DNA of 7,190 nt from Gammaproteobacteria bacterium RBG_16_57_12. Lineage in GTDB: Bacteria > Pseudomonadota > Gammaproteobacteria > RBG-16-57-12. Below the pieces are notes generated by a model that saw only the letters and a list, made by a program, of their open reading frames with translations, did not search any database and had not been told where the DNA came from. Made by a program: the position numbers and the translations under genes. The stretch spans positions 10,936 to 18,125 of the forward strand of contig MGXL01000100.1 in assembly GCA_001801365.1 (NCBI GenBank), given 5' to 3'. Positions 1 to 6,542 of this stretch are shown piece by piece (position 1 is the stretch's first letter; every line of letters begins with the position of its first letter).

Positions 1-75
1 CTTGCGCCTGGCCACCCAGCGGCTCGCTGAATGTGGCTTTACCAGGGTTTTGGTTAGTATAGTGGAGAGTGGAAA

Positions 76-189
76 ATGAAAGTTCGTGCTTCAGTCAAAA
101 AACTGTGCCGTAACTGCAAGGTTATTCGTCGAAATGGCGTAGTGCGGGTGATCTGTAAGGATGCCAAGCATAAGCAGCGCCAGGGGTGA
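76..189 (+). CDS. rpmJ: 50S ribosomal protein L36 (zinc-binding form)
   Basis: This 37-residue gene begins [14 protein letters not shown] and ends KHKQRQG, the typical L36 sequence and length. L36 is a small zinc-ribbon protein of the large ribosomal subunit. The four zinc ligands are visible as Cys11, Cys14, Cys27 and His32, so this is the zinc-containing (C+) form rather than the cysteine-free paralogue. The start is supported by a GGAG at 64-67, 8 nt before the ATG. It opens the visible part of the alpha operon, with rpsM 94 nt downstream. In E. coli the gene lies between secY and rpsM, but I could not recognise the end of secY upstream. The assignment is secure. Confidence 0.97.
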   Translation: MKVRASVKKLCRNCKVIRRNGVVRVICKDAKHKQRQG

Positions 190-238
190 TTCTTGCTAAG
201 AACGGCCTTGATTATGGGTGAAAATCTGAGTATTATTG

Positions 239-258
239 CGCGCTTCCTCGAAAGCGCG
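239..258 (+). promoter_or_regulatory. GC-rich hairpin in rpmJ-rpsM spacer; candidate S4 autoregulatory leader
   Basis: Bases 239-245 (CGCGCTT) pair perfectly with 252-258 (AAGCGCG) around a 6-nt loop. The hairpin lies just upstream of the rpsM ribosome-binding site (GGAG, 271-274). The 5' arm 239-243 (CGCGC) could instead pair with 287-291 (GCGCG), directly after the rpsM start codon. In E. coli, S4 represses the alpha operon by binding a pseudoknot at exactly this gene boundary. The position and the alternative pairing suggest an equivalent element, but the sequence does not closely resemble the E. coli leader. Short GC-rich arms can pair by chance, so the regulatory role is inferred. Confidence 0.4.
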
Positions 259-283
259 GGTTTATGTGTAGGAGATCGTCTTA

Positions 284-640
284 ATGGCGCGTATTGCAGG
301 CGTTAATATTCCGGACAACAAGCATGCGGTGATAGCCTTGACTGCCATTTATGGTATCGGCAAGAGCATCGCATTGCGAATTTGCCAGTCCACAGGGGTC
401 AATCCGGGTGTGCCCGTCAAAAACCTGAGTGAGGGCGAGCTGGAAAGTATTCGTGGCGAAATCACCAAGCTTACCGTAGAGGGTGACCTGCGCCGGGAAG
501 TTTCCATGAATATAAAGCGCCTGATGGATATCGGCTCTTATCGCGGAGTGCGTCACCGCCGTGGTTTGCCGGTCCGCGGGCAGCGTACCAAGACCAATGC
601 CCGTACCCGTAAAGGTCCGCGGCGTGCGATCAAGAAATAA
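284..640 (+). CDS. rpsM: 30S ribosomal protein S13
   Basis: This 118-residue protein has the same length as E. coli S13 and is near-identical in its landmarks: [10 protein letters not shown] at the N-terminus, YGIGKS near residue 25, [17 protein letters not shown] in the middle and the basic tail [21 protein letters not shown]13 sits in the head of the small subunit, where it forms intersubunit bridges with the large subunit and its basic tail approaches the P-site tRNA. A TAGGAG at 269-274 lies 9 nt before the ATG. It is followed 13 nt later by rpsK. The region around its start is where S4 feedback on the operon would act (see the hairpin at 239-258). Confidence 0.98.
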   Translation: MARIAGVNIPDNKHAVIALTAIYGIGKSIALRICQSTGVNPGVPVKNLSEGELESIRGEITKLTVEGDLRREVSMNIKRLMDIGSYRGVRHRRGLPVRGQRTKTNARTRKGPRRAIKK

Positions 641-653
641 CTAGGATATCGTA

Positions 654-1043
654 ATGGCTAAAGCACCGGTAAAGACACGTAAGCGTGTAAAACGTAATGT
701 GGTTGATGGTATCGCCCATATCCATGCGTCATTCAACAATACCATCATCACCATCTCGGACCGTCAGGGCAATACCCTGAGCTGGGCAACCTCGGGTGGC
801 TGCGGGTTCCGCGGCTCCCGCAAGAGCACACCCTTCGCGGCGCAGGTTGCTGCAGAGCGGGCAGGCAGCGCCGCCCAGGAAATGGGAGTAAAGAATCTGG
901 ATGTTAACGTGAAGGGCCCTGGCCCCGGCCGTGAATCCTCGGTTCGTGCCTTGAGTGCCTTGGGCTTTAAGATTGGGACAATTTCCGATGTGACTCCGAT
1001 TCCACATAACGGATGCCGTCCCCCGAAAAAACGTCGTGTATAA
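654..1043 (+). CDS. rpsK: 30S ribosomal protein S11
   Basis: This 129-residue protein matches S11 throughout: [10 protein letters not shown] near residues 24-33, [14 protein letters not shown] in the middle, [14 protein letters not shown], and the C-terminal [16 protein letters not shown]11 belongs to the platform of the small subunit, near the mRNA exit and the 3' end of 16S rRNA. Asn119-Gly120 is present at the same position as the residue that becomes isoaspartate in E. coli S11. The start codon is preceded by AGGA at 643-646. The stop codon is 14 nt before the TTG start of rpsD, with the rpsD ribosome-binding site in between. Nothing is missing. Confidence 0.98.
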   Translation: MAKAPVKTRKRVKRNVVDGIAHIHASFNNTIITISDRQGNTLSWATSGGCGFRGSRKSTPFAAQVAAERAGSAAQEMGVKNLDVNVKGPGPGRESSVRALSALGFKIGTISDVTPIPHNGCRPPKKRRV

Positions 1044-1046
1044 ATT

Positions 1047-1050
1047 GGAG
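1047..1050 (+). promoter_or_regulatory. Ribosome-binding site that sets the TTG start of rpsD
   Basis: GGAG lies between the rpsK stop and rpsD, with 7 nt separating it from the TTG at 1058. An ATG at 1013 is in frame with rpsD but lies inside the conserved C-terminus of rpsK and would add 15 residues unlike any S4. This Shine-Dalgarno sequence together with the S4 N-terminal MARYIGP consensus decides for TTG. Confidence 0.85.
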
Positions 1051-1057
1051 ACAGATC

Positions 1058-1684
1058 TTGGCTAGATACATTGGACCAAAGTGTCGTTTGTGCCGCAGAG
1101 AAGGTGAAAAACTTTTCCTGAAGGGCGAGAAGTGCTTTTCGGCAAAATGCCCGGTAGAAAAGCGGGCGTATGCGCCCGGCCAGCATGGCCAGAAGCGTGG
1201 CCGCGTTTCCGACTATGCGCTGCAGATGCGCGCCAAGCAGAAGCTGCGCAGAACCTATGGGCTGCTGGAAGGACAGTTCCACCTGTATTATGAAGAGGCC
1301 GATCGTCTGAGAGGTGCTACCGGCGAGAATCTGCTCAGTCTGCTGGAATCACGTCTGGATAATGTCGTGTTCCGTATGGGTTTTTCCTCATCACGCAGCG
1401 AAGCGCGCCAGCTGGTGCGCCACAATGGTGTGACCATCAACGGCAACAAGGTCAATATTCCGTCATATCAGGTCAAGGCCAGTGACGTTATTGCTCTGGC
1501 CGAGCATGCCAAAAAGCAAATCCGTGTTCAGGGTGCTCTGGATGCCGCCCAACAGCGTGGGCTGGCCGAATGGGTTGAAGTGGATGCCAAGAAGCTGGAG
1601 GGTGTGTTCAAATCCGCACCGGAACGTGGCGATTTACCGCCGGATATCAATGAGCACTTAATCGTTGAACTTTATTCAAAGTAA
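1058..1684 (+). CDS. rpsD: 30S ribosomal protein S4, zinc-binding (C+) form, TTG start
   Basis: From the TTG at 1058 the product is 208 residues, beginning [16 protein letters not shown] and ending [12 protein letters not shown], the standard S4 ends. S4 binds 16S rRNA early in small-subunit assembly, contributes to decoding fidelity and, in E. coli, represses translation of this operon. Cys9, Cys12, Cys26 and Cys31 fall at the same positions as the zinc ligands of Thermus S4; E. coli S4 lacks this set. The S4 RNA-binding domain covers about residues 98-150 ([12 protein letters not shown], then [13 protein letters not shown]). The later C-terminal part looks proteobacterial. The TTG start may limit translation; that is inference. 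rpoA follows after 57 nt. Confidence 0.96.
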   Translation: MARYIGPKCRLCRREGEKLFLKGEKCFSAKCPVEKRAYAPGQHGQKRGRVSDYALQMRAKQKLRRTYGLLEGQFHLYYEEADRLRGATGENLLSLLESRLDNVVFRMGFSSSRSEARQLVRHNGVTINGNKVNIPSYQVKASDVIALAEHAKKQIRVQGALDAAQQRGLAEWVEVDAKKLEGVFKSAPERGDLPPDINEHLIVELYSK

Positions 1685-1741
1685 TACTGTTCAATTACGC
1701 TAAGATATTAGTACAAAACCTGTTAAAGACGAGGATAGTCC

Positions 1742-2788
1742 ATGCAAGGCTCAGCCGATGAATTGTTAAAGCCGCGTCTGGTAAACGTGCAGACTATTAA
1801 CCAGAATCTGGCCAGGATCACCCTGGAGCCACTGGAACGTGGCTACGGCCACACCCTGGGTAATGCGTTACGTCGTATCCTGTTGTCTTCCATGCCAGGC
1901 AGCGCCATCACCGAGGTGGAGATCGAAGGTGTGCTGCATGAGTACAGCACGATTGAAGGGGTGCAGGAAGACGTTATCGAGATCCTGCTGAACCTGAAAG
2001 GTCTGGCCATCACGCTGCACGATCAAGCCAGGGCCACGCTTACCCTGAAGAAGAAAGGCCCCGGCCCTGTGACCGCCGGCGATATCGAACTCTCGCATAA
2101 TGTCGAGATCGTCAATCCGGGTCATGTCATTGCCAATCTTACCAAGTCCGGTGAGCTGTCCATGACGCTGCGGGTGGAAAATGGCCGTGGCTATCAGCCC
2201 GCCGAGGTGCGTGCCAATCAGCAGACTGGTGATCGTCCTATCGGCCACCTGGTGCTGGATGCTTCATTCAGCCCGGTCCGTCGCATTGCCTATACGGTCG
2301 AGGCGGCACGCGTGGAACAACGTACCGATCTGGACAAACTGGTTATCGAGCTGGAAACCAACGGTACGATCGATCCGGAAAATGCCATCCGCAAGGCAGC
2401 AACCATCCTGCAGGACCAATTAGCCTCGTTTGTGGAATTGAAGGCCCTGCCCACTTCCAGGCTTGAAGAGAAAATATCCGCGATCGATCCGATCCTGCTG
2501 CGCCCTGTTGATGAGCTTGAATTGACCGTGCGTTCGGCGAACTGTCTCAAGGCAGAACAGATTTACTACATCGGTGATCTGATCCAGTGCACTGAGGTGG
2601 AGTTGCTCAAGACCCCGAATCTGGGCAAGAAATCACTGACGGAAATCAAAAATGTATTGGCATCCCGCGGATTGTCACTGGGCATGCATCTGGAAAACTG
2701 GCCGCCGGCTGGTCTGGAAAGCAAGGACAAAGGTGTCAGCCTGAATTCAAGCGCAGACATAGTACCAAGCACAGCATTAAGGAATTAG
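1742..2788 (+). CDS. rpoA: DNA-directed RNA polymerase subunit alpha
   Basis: This 348-residue protein is the alpha subunit, whose dimer nucleates RNA polymerase assembly. The N-terminal dimerisation domain (about 1-235) includes [20 protein letters not shown] (residues 34-53). A linker of about 236-248 leads to the C-terminal DNA-binding domain. That domain keeps the UP-element contact residues of E. coli, here Arg264, Asn267, Cys268, Gly295, Lys297, Ser298 and Glu301. After the usual terminal LENWPPAGL the protein carries about 23 more residues, rich in Ser, Lys and Asp, making it 19 longer than the 329-residue E. coli protein. A GAGGAT at 1731-1736 serves as ribosome-binding site. The stop is 3 nt before rplQ. 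Confidence 0.98.
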   Translation: MQGSADELLKPRLVNVQTINQNLARITLEPLERGYGHTLGNALRRILLSSMPGSAITEVEIEGVLHEYSTIEGVQEDVIEILLNLKGLAITLHDQARATLTLKKKGPGPVTAGDIELSHNVEIVNPGHVIANLTKSGELSMTLRVENGRGYQPAEVRANQQTGDRPIGHLVLDASFSPVRRIAYTVEAARVEQRTDLDKLVIELETNGTIDPENAIRKAATILQDQLASFVELKALPTSRLEEKISAIDPILLRPVDELELTVRSANCLKAEQIYYIGDLIQCTEVELLKTPNLGKKSLTEIKNVLASRGLSLGMHLENWPPAGLESKDKGVSLNSSADIVPSTALRN

Positions 2789-2791
2789 GTT

Positions 2792-3184
2792 ATGCGTCAT
2801 AATAATACTGGAAGACAGTTGAGCCGTAATAGCAGCCACCGTAAGGCCATGCTGCGGAACATGGCGGCATCACTGCTGCGCCATGAAGTCATTCGTACCA
2901 CTCTGCCGAAGGCGAAGGAGCTGCGTCGTGTGGCTGAGCCGCTGATCACGTTGAGCAAGAAAGATACCGTTGCCGGTCGTCGTCTGGCCTATGCCCGTCT
3001 GCGAGACAAGGAGGCGGTTGCCAAGCTGTTCAACGATCTGGGTCCGCGTTATCAGAAACGCCCCGGTGGATATCTGCGCATCCTCAAATGCGGTTATCGC
3101 GCCGGTGATGCGGCCCCTATGGCCTATGTAGAACTGGTTGATCGCCCTGCGGCTGGTGACAAGGCAGAATCCTCCGCAGCGTAA
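2792..3184 (+). CDS. rplQ: 50S ribosomal protein L17
   Basis: The 130-residue product matches bacterial L17: [34 protein letters not shown] in the N-terminal half, [22 protein letters not shown], and [27 protein letters not shown] near the end. L17 lies on the large subunit near the exit-tunnel side. The first residues read [10 protein letters not shown] where E. coli has MRHRKSGRQL, so the usually basic residues 4-5 are both Asn. A TAAGGA at 2778-2783, inside the end of rpoA, is the likely ribosome-binding site and suggests translational coupling. It is the last gene of the operon and is followed by a terminator. Confidence 0.98.
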   Translation: MRHNNTGRQLSRNSSHRKAMLRNMAASLLRHEVIRTTLPKAKELRRVAEPLITLSKKDTVAGRRLAYARLRDKEAVAKLFNDLGPRYQKRPGGYLRILKCGYRAGDAAPMAYVELVDRPAAGDKAESSAA

Positions 3185-3203
3185 CGAGTAGCATACCGCA
3201 TGT

Positions 3204-3232
3204 AAAAAAGCCGGGCATGTCCCGGCTTTTTT
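3204..3232 (+). terminator. Rho-independent terminator of the alpha operon
   Basis: A perfect inverted repeat has AAAAAAGCCGGG at 3204-3215 and CCCGGCTTTTTT at 3221-3232 around the 5-nt loop CATGT. The GC core plus a T6 tract is the textbook intrinsic terminator. It lies 20 nt after the rplQ stop. The A tract on the other side means it could also act on the - strand, although no - strand gene is visible nearby. Confidence 0.95.
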
Positions 3233-3288
3233 ATTCCATTGCACAGAAAATTCTTAATAGAATCAGCGCCTCGCTTTGTTCCGCCGTC

Positions 3289-3316
3289 TTGCGATTTCCG
3301 CTGAATAATGTATTAT
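3289..3316 (+). promoter_or_regulatory. Probable sigma70 promoter of the tRNA-Lys gene
   Basis: TTGCGA (3289-3294) as -35 and TATTAT (3311-3316) as -10 are separated by 16 nt. Transcription would begin near 3323, about six bases before the mature tRNA. The segment after the -10, TAGCGCAC, is partly GC-rich, as in the stringently controlled discriminators of stable-RNA promoters. The placement between the operon terminator and the tRNA supports the call. Confidence 0.65.
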
Positions 3317-3328
3317 TAGCGCACTTTT

Positions 3329-3404
3329 GGGCCGTTAGCTCAGTCGGTAGAGCACCGGACTTTTAATCCGTTGGTCCTGCGTTCGAATCGCAGACGGCCC
3401 ACCA
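3329..3404 (+). tRNA. tRNA-Lys (anticodon UUU)
   Basis: This 76-nt gene folds as a full cloverleaf. The acceptor GGGCCGT (3329-3335) pairs with ACGGCCC (3394-3400). The D stem is GCTC/GAGC, the anticodon loop CTTTTAA (3360-3366) has TTT at 3362-3364, the variable loop is TGGTC and the T arm is CTGCG TTCGAAT CGCAG. The discriminator A and CCA (3402-3404) are encoded. It closely resembles E. coli tRNA-Lys and reads AAA and AAG codons. The first anticodon-stem pair, positions 27-43, is C against U, a mismatch where E. coli has a G-U wobble. The gene has its own promoter and terminator and no neighbouring tRNA. Confidence 0.97.
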
Positions 3405-3411
3405 ACTGTGC

Positions 3412-3445
3412 AGGCCCAGTCAGACAAGATTGGGCCTTTTCTTTT
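3412..3445 (+). terminator. Rho-independent terminator of the tRNA-Lys gene
   Basis: AGGCCCAGTC (3412-3421) pairs with GATTGGGCCT (3428-3437) over ten base pairs with a single G-T pair, around the loop AGACAA. TTTTCTTTT follows. It begins 7 nt after the encoded CCA and should end the tRNA transcript, isolating it from prfC. Confidence 0.9.
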
Positions 3446-3550
3446 AATCCGGGCGGTAAACGCGGGATTCGCTTCCACTCGAGCGCTGAATCAATTTCCG
3501 CCAACGGTTACTGGTGATGTCACAATACATACTCATGATGATTACGGCAT

Positions 3551-5131
3551 ATGTCTGACTTTATTTCACAGCTCAATAAACGTCGTACCTTCGCGATCAT
3601 TTCCCATCCGGATGCCGGTAAGACGACCCTGACCGAAAAGCTGTTGCTGTTCGGCGGCGCGATCCAGTTAGCGGGAACCGTCAAGGGCCGCAAGGCCAGC
3701 CGGCATGCCACCTCTGACTGGATGGAGCTGGAGAAGCAACGCGGCATCTCGGTGACCACCTCGGTGATGCAGTTTCCCTATAAAGAGCGGATTATCAATC
3801 TGCTGGATACCCCGGGGCATGAAGACTTTTCCGAGGACACCTACCGTACCTTGACGGCGGTGGATTCGGCGTTGATGGTGATTGATTCCGCCAAAGGTGT
3901 CGAGGCGCGCACCATTAAATTGATGGAGGTTTGCCGCCTGCGTGATACGCCCATCTTTACCTTCATCAACAAGCTGGACCGGGAAGGCCGTGAACCCATC
4001 GAGTTGCTGGATGAGGTGGAAGAAATACTCAAGATCCGCTGTGCGCCCATCACTTGGCCGATCGGCATGGGCAAGAGATTTAAGGGGGTATTTCATCTTT
4101 ATCATGACAGTATTCATCTGTTTTCGCCCACCCATGGCGGCAGGATTCAGCAGGGCGAAGTGATACAGGGACTGAATAATCCGCGTCTCGATGAGCTGTT
4201 CGGCCCCATGGCCTCTGAATTACGTGATGAGGTGGAGTTGGTCAAGGGGGCCAGCAATGCCTTTGATGTACAGGCCTATCGCGCAGGGGAGCTGACACCG
4301 GTATTTTTCGGCTCGGCCATCAATAATTTCGGCATTACCGAACTGCTGGATGCCTTTGTCGAATATGCCCCGGCACCCTTGCCGCGCGCCACACTCAGCC
4401 GCACGGTCTTGCCTGAGGAAAACAAATTCAGCGGATTCGTGTTCAAGATTCAGGCCAACATGGATCCCGCTCACCGTGACCGGATCGCCTTTCTGCGGGT
4501 CTGCTCCGGCCAATATAACCAGGGAATGAAATTGCACCATGTGCGCATCGGTCGCGATGTCAAGGTCGGCAATGCGATAACCTTCATGGCCGGTGATCGC
4601 GGTCAAACCGCTGAGGCCTATCCGGGTGATATTATCGGGCTGCATAATCATGGCACGATCCAGATCGGCGATACCTTCACCGAAGGTGAAGTGCTCAAAT
4701 TCACCGGCATCCCGCACTTTGCCCCCGAGCTGTTTCGCCGCGCCCGGCTGAAGGATCCCATGCGCATGAAGGCCTTGCAAAAGGGCCTGGAACAACTTTG
4801 TGAAGAAGGCGCATCACAGCTGTTTCGTCCATTGCATAACAATGATCTGATCGTCGGCGCGGTGGGAGTGTTGCAGTTCGATGTGGTGGCGTATCGACTC
4901 AAGGACGAGTACGGGGTGGACTGCGCGTTTGAGCCGGTCAATATCAATACGGTGCGCTGGGTGGCCTGTGATGACAAGAAAAAATTCGAAGAGTTTCGAA
5001 AAAAGGTGCACGACAACCTGGCCTATGACGGTGGAGGCGATCTGAGTTACCTCGCACCGACCCGTATCAACCTGGAGTTAACCATGGAGCGCTGGCCGGA
5101 GATTAAATTCTTCGCGACACGCGAACATTAG
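3551..5131 (+). CDS. prfC: Peptide chain release factor 3 (RF3), GTPase
   Basis: The 526-residue product matches RF3 (E. coli 529). RF3 is a cytoplasmic translational GTPase that removes RF1 and RF2 from the ribosome after peptide release. The G domain shows G1 SHPDAGKTT (18-26), the G2-region RGISVTTS (64-71), G3 DTPGH (86-90) and G4 NKLD (140-143). The beta-barrel and C-terminal domains follow, ending in the RF3-typical TREH. The ATG at 3551 is the first start after an in-frame stop at 3539-3541, and [11 protein letters not shown] sits at the expected distance from it. I see no good Shine-Dalgarno sequence and no convincing promoter in 3446-3550, although two terminators upstream imply a separate promoter. 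Confidence 0.97.
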   Translation: MSDFISQLNKRRTFAIISHPDAGKTTLTEKLLLFGGAIQLAGTVKGRKASRHATSDWMELEKQRGISVTTSVMQFPYKERIINLLDTPGHEDFSEDTYRTLTAVDSALMVIDSAKGVEARTIKLMEVCRLRDTPIFTFINKLDREGREPIELLDEVEEILKIRCAPITWPIGMGKRFKGVFHLYHDSIHLFSPTHGGRIQQGEVIQGLNNPRLDELFGPMASELRDEVELVKGASNAFDVQAYRAGELTPVFFGSAINNFGITELLDAFVEYAPAPLPRATLSRTVLPEENKFSGFVFKIQANMDPAHRDRIAFLRVCSGQYNQGMKLHHVRIGRDVKVGNAITFMAGDRGQTAEAYPGDIIGLHNHGTIQIGDTFTEGEVLKFTGIPHFAPELFRRARLKDPMRMKALQKGLEQLCEEGASQLFRPLHNNDLIVGAVGVLQFDVVAYRLKDEYGVDCAFEPVNINTVRWVACDDKKKFEEFRKKVHDNLAYDGGGDLSYLAPTRINLELTMERWPEIKFFATREH

Positions 5132-5144
5132 CAGGAAATTCATT

Positions 5145-6542
5145 ATGTCTATTTATTTTCGGCCAATTGTTTTCGCCGTTTTCCCGCTCTTGGTTTCGTG
5201 CAGCACTGTTGCCCCGACAGCCGTGGCAAGTAAATCACCTGCTGGGGAAGCCGCTCCGGCCAAGGCAGTGGCGCCAGCCATGGAAAGCGAGAAACGGTTC
5301 AAGGTTACCAGCCCCCAAAACATCACGCATGATCGTACACAGCGTCTGCGGGAACGCTACAAGGCCATGCATCAGGACGCCGATGTCTTTCGGGCCACCT
5401 ATCACCGCAAGCGCGAGGAGCTACATGACAAGGGTGTTGCACCGGGTGAATCCGAGCTTGATGAGCATCAGGTGGACCAGCTGCTCAAGGGCGCGGAAGC
5501 GGCCGCCGGACAGGAAGATTATGAGACCGCCCTGGCACAGGCCCGGCAGGCCTATGACCTGCTGGCCAATGCCATCCGGGCAATGATGGCGCATGTGCCC
5601 AAGGCCCTGGCGCAGACGGAGCAGGCTCCGCCGCGGGCTGATAGCGGGCTGGCACAAGAGCAATACCGGCATGAGCGGCAACGCCTGGACTATTTCAAGC
5701 AGGCGCATCAGGCAACATATCAACGGGCCAGCGCCGAGCATCCCGTGAGCGCCCCGGACTATGATCATAAGCTCCTGGCCGTACTGGAACAGCAGGCAAC
5801 GGAGCTGGAGGCGCAGCAGAAATATGCCGATGCCATCCCGCGGGTGCAGCGGGCGCAGGCGGTGGTCATCACTGCATTGCGTCAGTTGATGAATGAGCAC
5901 AGTATGCAAATGCACCTGTTGCAGGAACAGGCTACCGCGACTGCGCAGCCCGAGCCCGTCGACAACAGCGCCCTGCGGTTGCGCTATGAAAGGGAGCTGC
6001 AGCGCCTGAGCTATTTCAAGCAGGCTCATCAGCGCAATTACGAACGTGCCACCGCGCAGGGTGATACCGCCATGGATTACGACCGTCCCTTGCTGGCGAA
6101 GCTGGAGAACGAGCTGGCCGGGGCGGTGAAGCGGGAACAATATGGCGAGGCCATCCAGCTCCTGAAACAGGCCCAGGGTCTGGTGATTGCTGCCTTGCGC
6201 ATCATGCTGGACGATCATGATTTTGTCGTGGTGCTGGATATCAGCACTCCGGAGCTGGAATACAAGTATGAATTAAACCGCTATCTGGGTTACGAGGAGC
6301 TGATCCCGGTCGCCATCAGTATGATGCGCCTGGAGTCAGACCAGCAGGAGCAGGTGCTCCAGATGTCGGAAAAGGGGCACTGGATGATCGACCAGGCCAG
6401 GCAACGCGCTCAAAGCGGTGATTATCCGGTGGCGATACGTATGGTGCAGGATGCGACCAGCCAGATCCAGCAGGCCCTGCGCCAGGCCGGTGCGCCGGTA
6501 TTGACCGGCCCGCCTGCCACACCAAGGCCGGAGGCTAATTAA
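5145..6542 (+). CDS. Predicted repeat-containing outer-membrane lipoprotein, function unknown
   Basis: I do not recognise this 465-residue protein. It starts with a lipoprotein signal: a hydrophobic stretch (8-17) and the lipobox LVSC, making Cys19 the lipidated residue. Ser20 follows rather than Asp, which favours the outer membrane. After a low-complexity Ala/Pro/Lys linker (about 21-48) come four related helical units at about 67-150, 171-255, 277-360 and 370-450. Each ends in a motif like x-Tyr-x-x-Ala-Ile...Ala...Ile-x-x-Ala-Leu-Arg; units 2 and 3 share YFKQAHQ. The repeats look like TPR-type or coiled helical scaffolding, rich in Gln, Glu and Ala; that reading is inferred. No catalytic motif is apparent. 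AGGAAA at 5133-5138 supports the start, 13 nt after prfC, implying co-transcription. Confidence 0.85.
   Translation: MSIYFRPIVFAVFPLLVSCSTVAPTAVASKSPAGEAAPAKAVAPAMESEKRFKVTSPQNITHDRTQRLRERYKAMHQDADVFRATYHRKREELHDKGVAPGESELDEHQVDQLLKGAEAAAGQEDYETALAQARQAYDLLANAIRAMMAHVPKALAQTEQAPPRADSGLAQEQYRHERQRLDYFKQAHQATYQRASAEHPVSAPDYDHKLLAVLEQQATELEAQQKYADAIPRVQRAQAVVITALRQLMNEHSMQMHLLQEQATATAQPEPVDNSALRLRYERELQRLSYFKQAHQRNYERATAQGDTAMDYDRPLLAKLENELAGAVKREQYGEAIQLLKQAQGLVIAALRIMLDDHDFVVVLDISTPELEYKYELNRYLGYEELIPVAISMMRLESDQQEQVLQMSEKGHWMIDQARQRAQSGDYPVAIRMVQDATSQIQQALRQAGAPVLTGPPATPRPEAN
5343..6494 (+). repeat. Four diverged in-frame repeats encoding helical units
   Basis: The units occupy about 5343-5594, 5655-5909, 5973-6224 and 6252-6494. 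Units 2 and 3 are closest: a 21-nt stretch beginning TATTTCAAGCAGGC at 5691 recurs at 6012 with one difference, 321 bp (107 codons) apart. Units 1 and 4 are recognisable only at protein level, by the shared Tyr-x-x-Ala motif and the terminal Ala-(Ile/Leu)-Arg helix. This points to growth by tandem duplication followed by divergence. Confidence 0.7.

Noticed and set aside
1..75. Expected C-terminal end of secY upstream of rpmJ
   Set aside because: The three + strand frames end at 28-30, 60-62 and 77-79, and none resembles a SecY tail. The frame ending at 77-79 overlaps the rpmJ start as ATGA, but its 25 residues match nothing I know, so no gene is called.
764..1282. Antisense open frame across rpsK and rpsD
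   Set aside because: It lies opposite two unmistakable ribosomal protein genes and its product looks like nothing known, so it is a frame shadow.
1685..1741. Internal promoter in the rpsD-rpoA gap
   Set aside because: The gap is AT-rich, with TTCAAT and TACAAA separated by about 16 nt, but both boxes are poor matches and the gap sits in a normal operon.
3329..3404. tRNA-Lys 3' end as an occupied phage or island attachment site
   Set aside because: No integrase and no repeat of the tRNA 3' end was noticed downstream; prfC follows directly after a short gap.
3514..3523. Small palindrome GTGA-TG-TCAC upstream of prfC as an operator
   Set aside because: The half-sites look like those of CRP, but the spacer is 2 nt instead of 6, and a 4-bp inverted repeat is expected by chance. 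There is no supporting promoter.
3446..3550. Promoter for prfC
   Set aside because: A promoter should exist because terminators lie upstream, but no -35/-10 pair with acceptable spacing stood out. The nearest -10-like string, CATACT at 3528-3533, lacks a partner.
5421..6218. Long antisense open frame inside the lipoprotein gene
   Set aside because: It has no ribosome-binding site or recognisable domain and mirrors the codon bias of the repetitive + strand gene.
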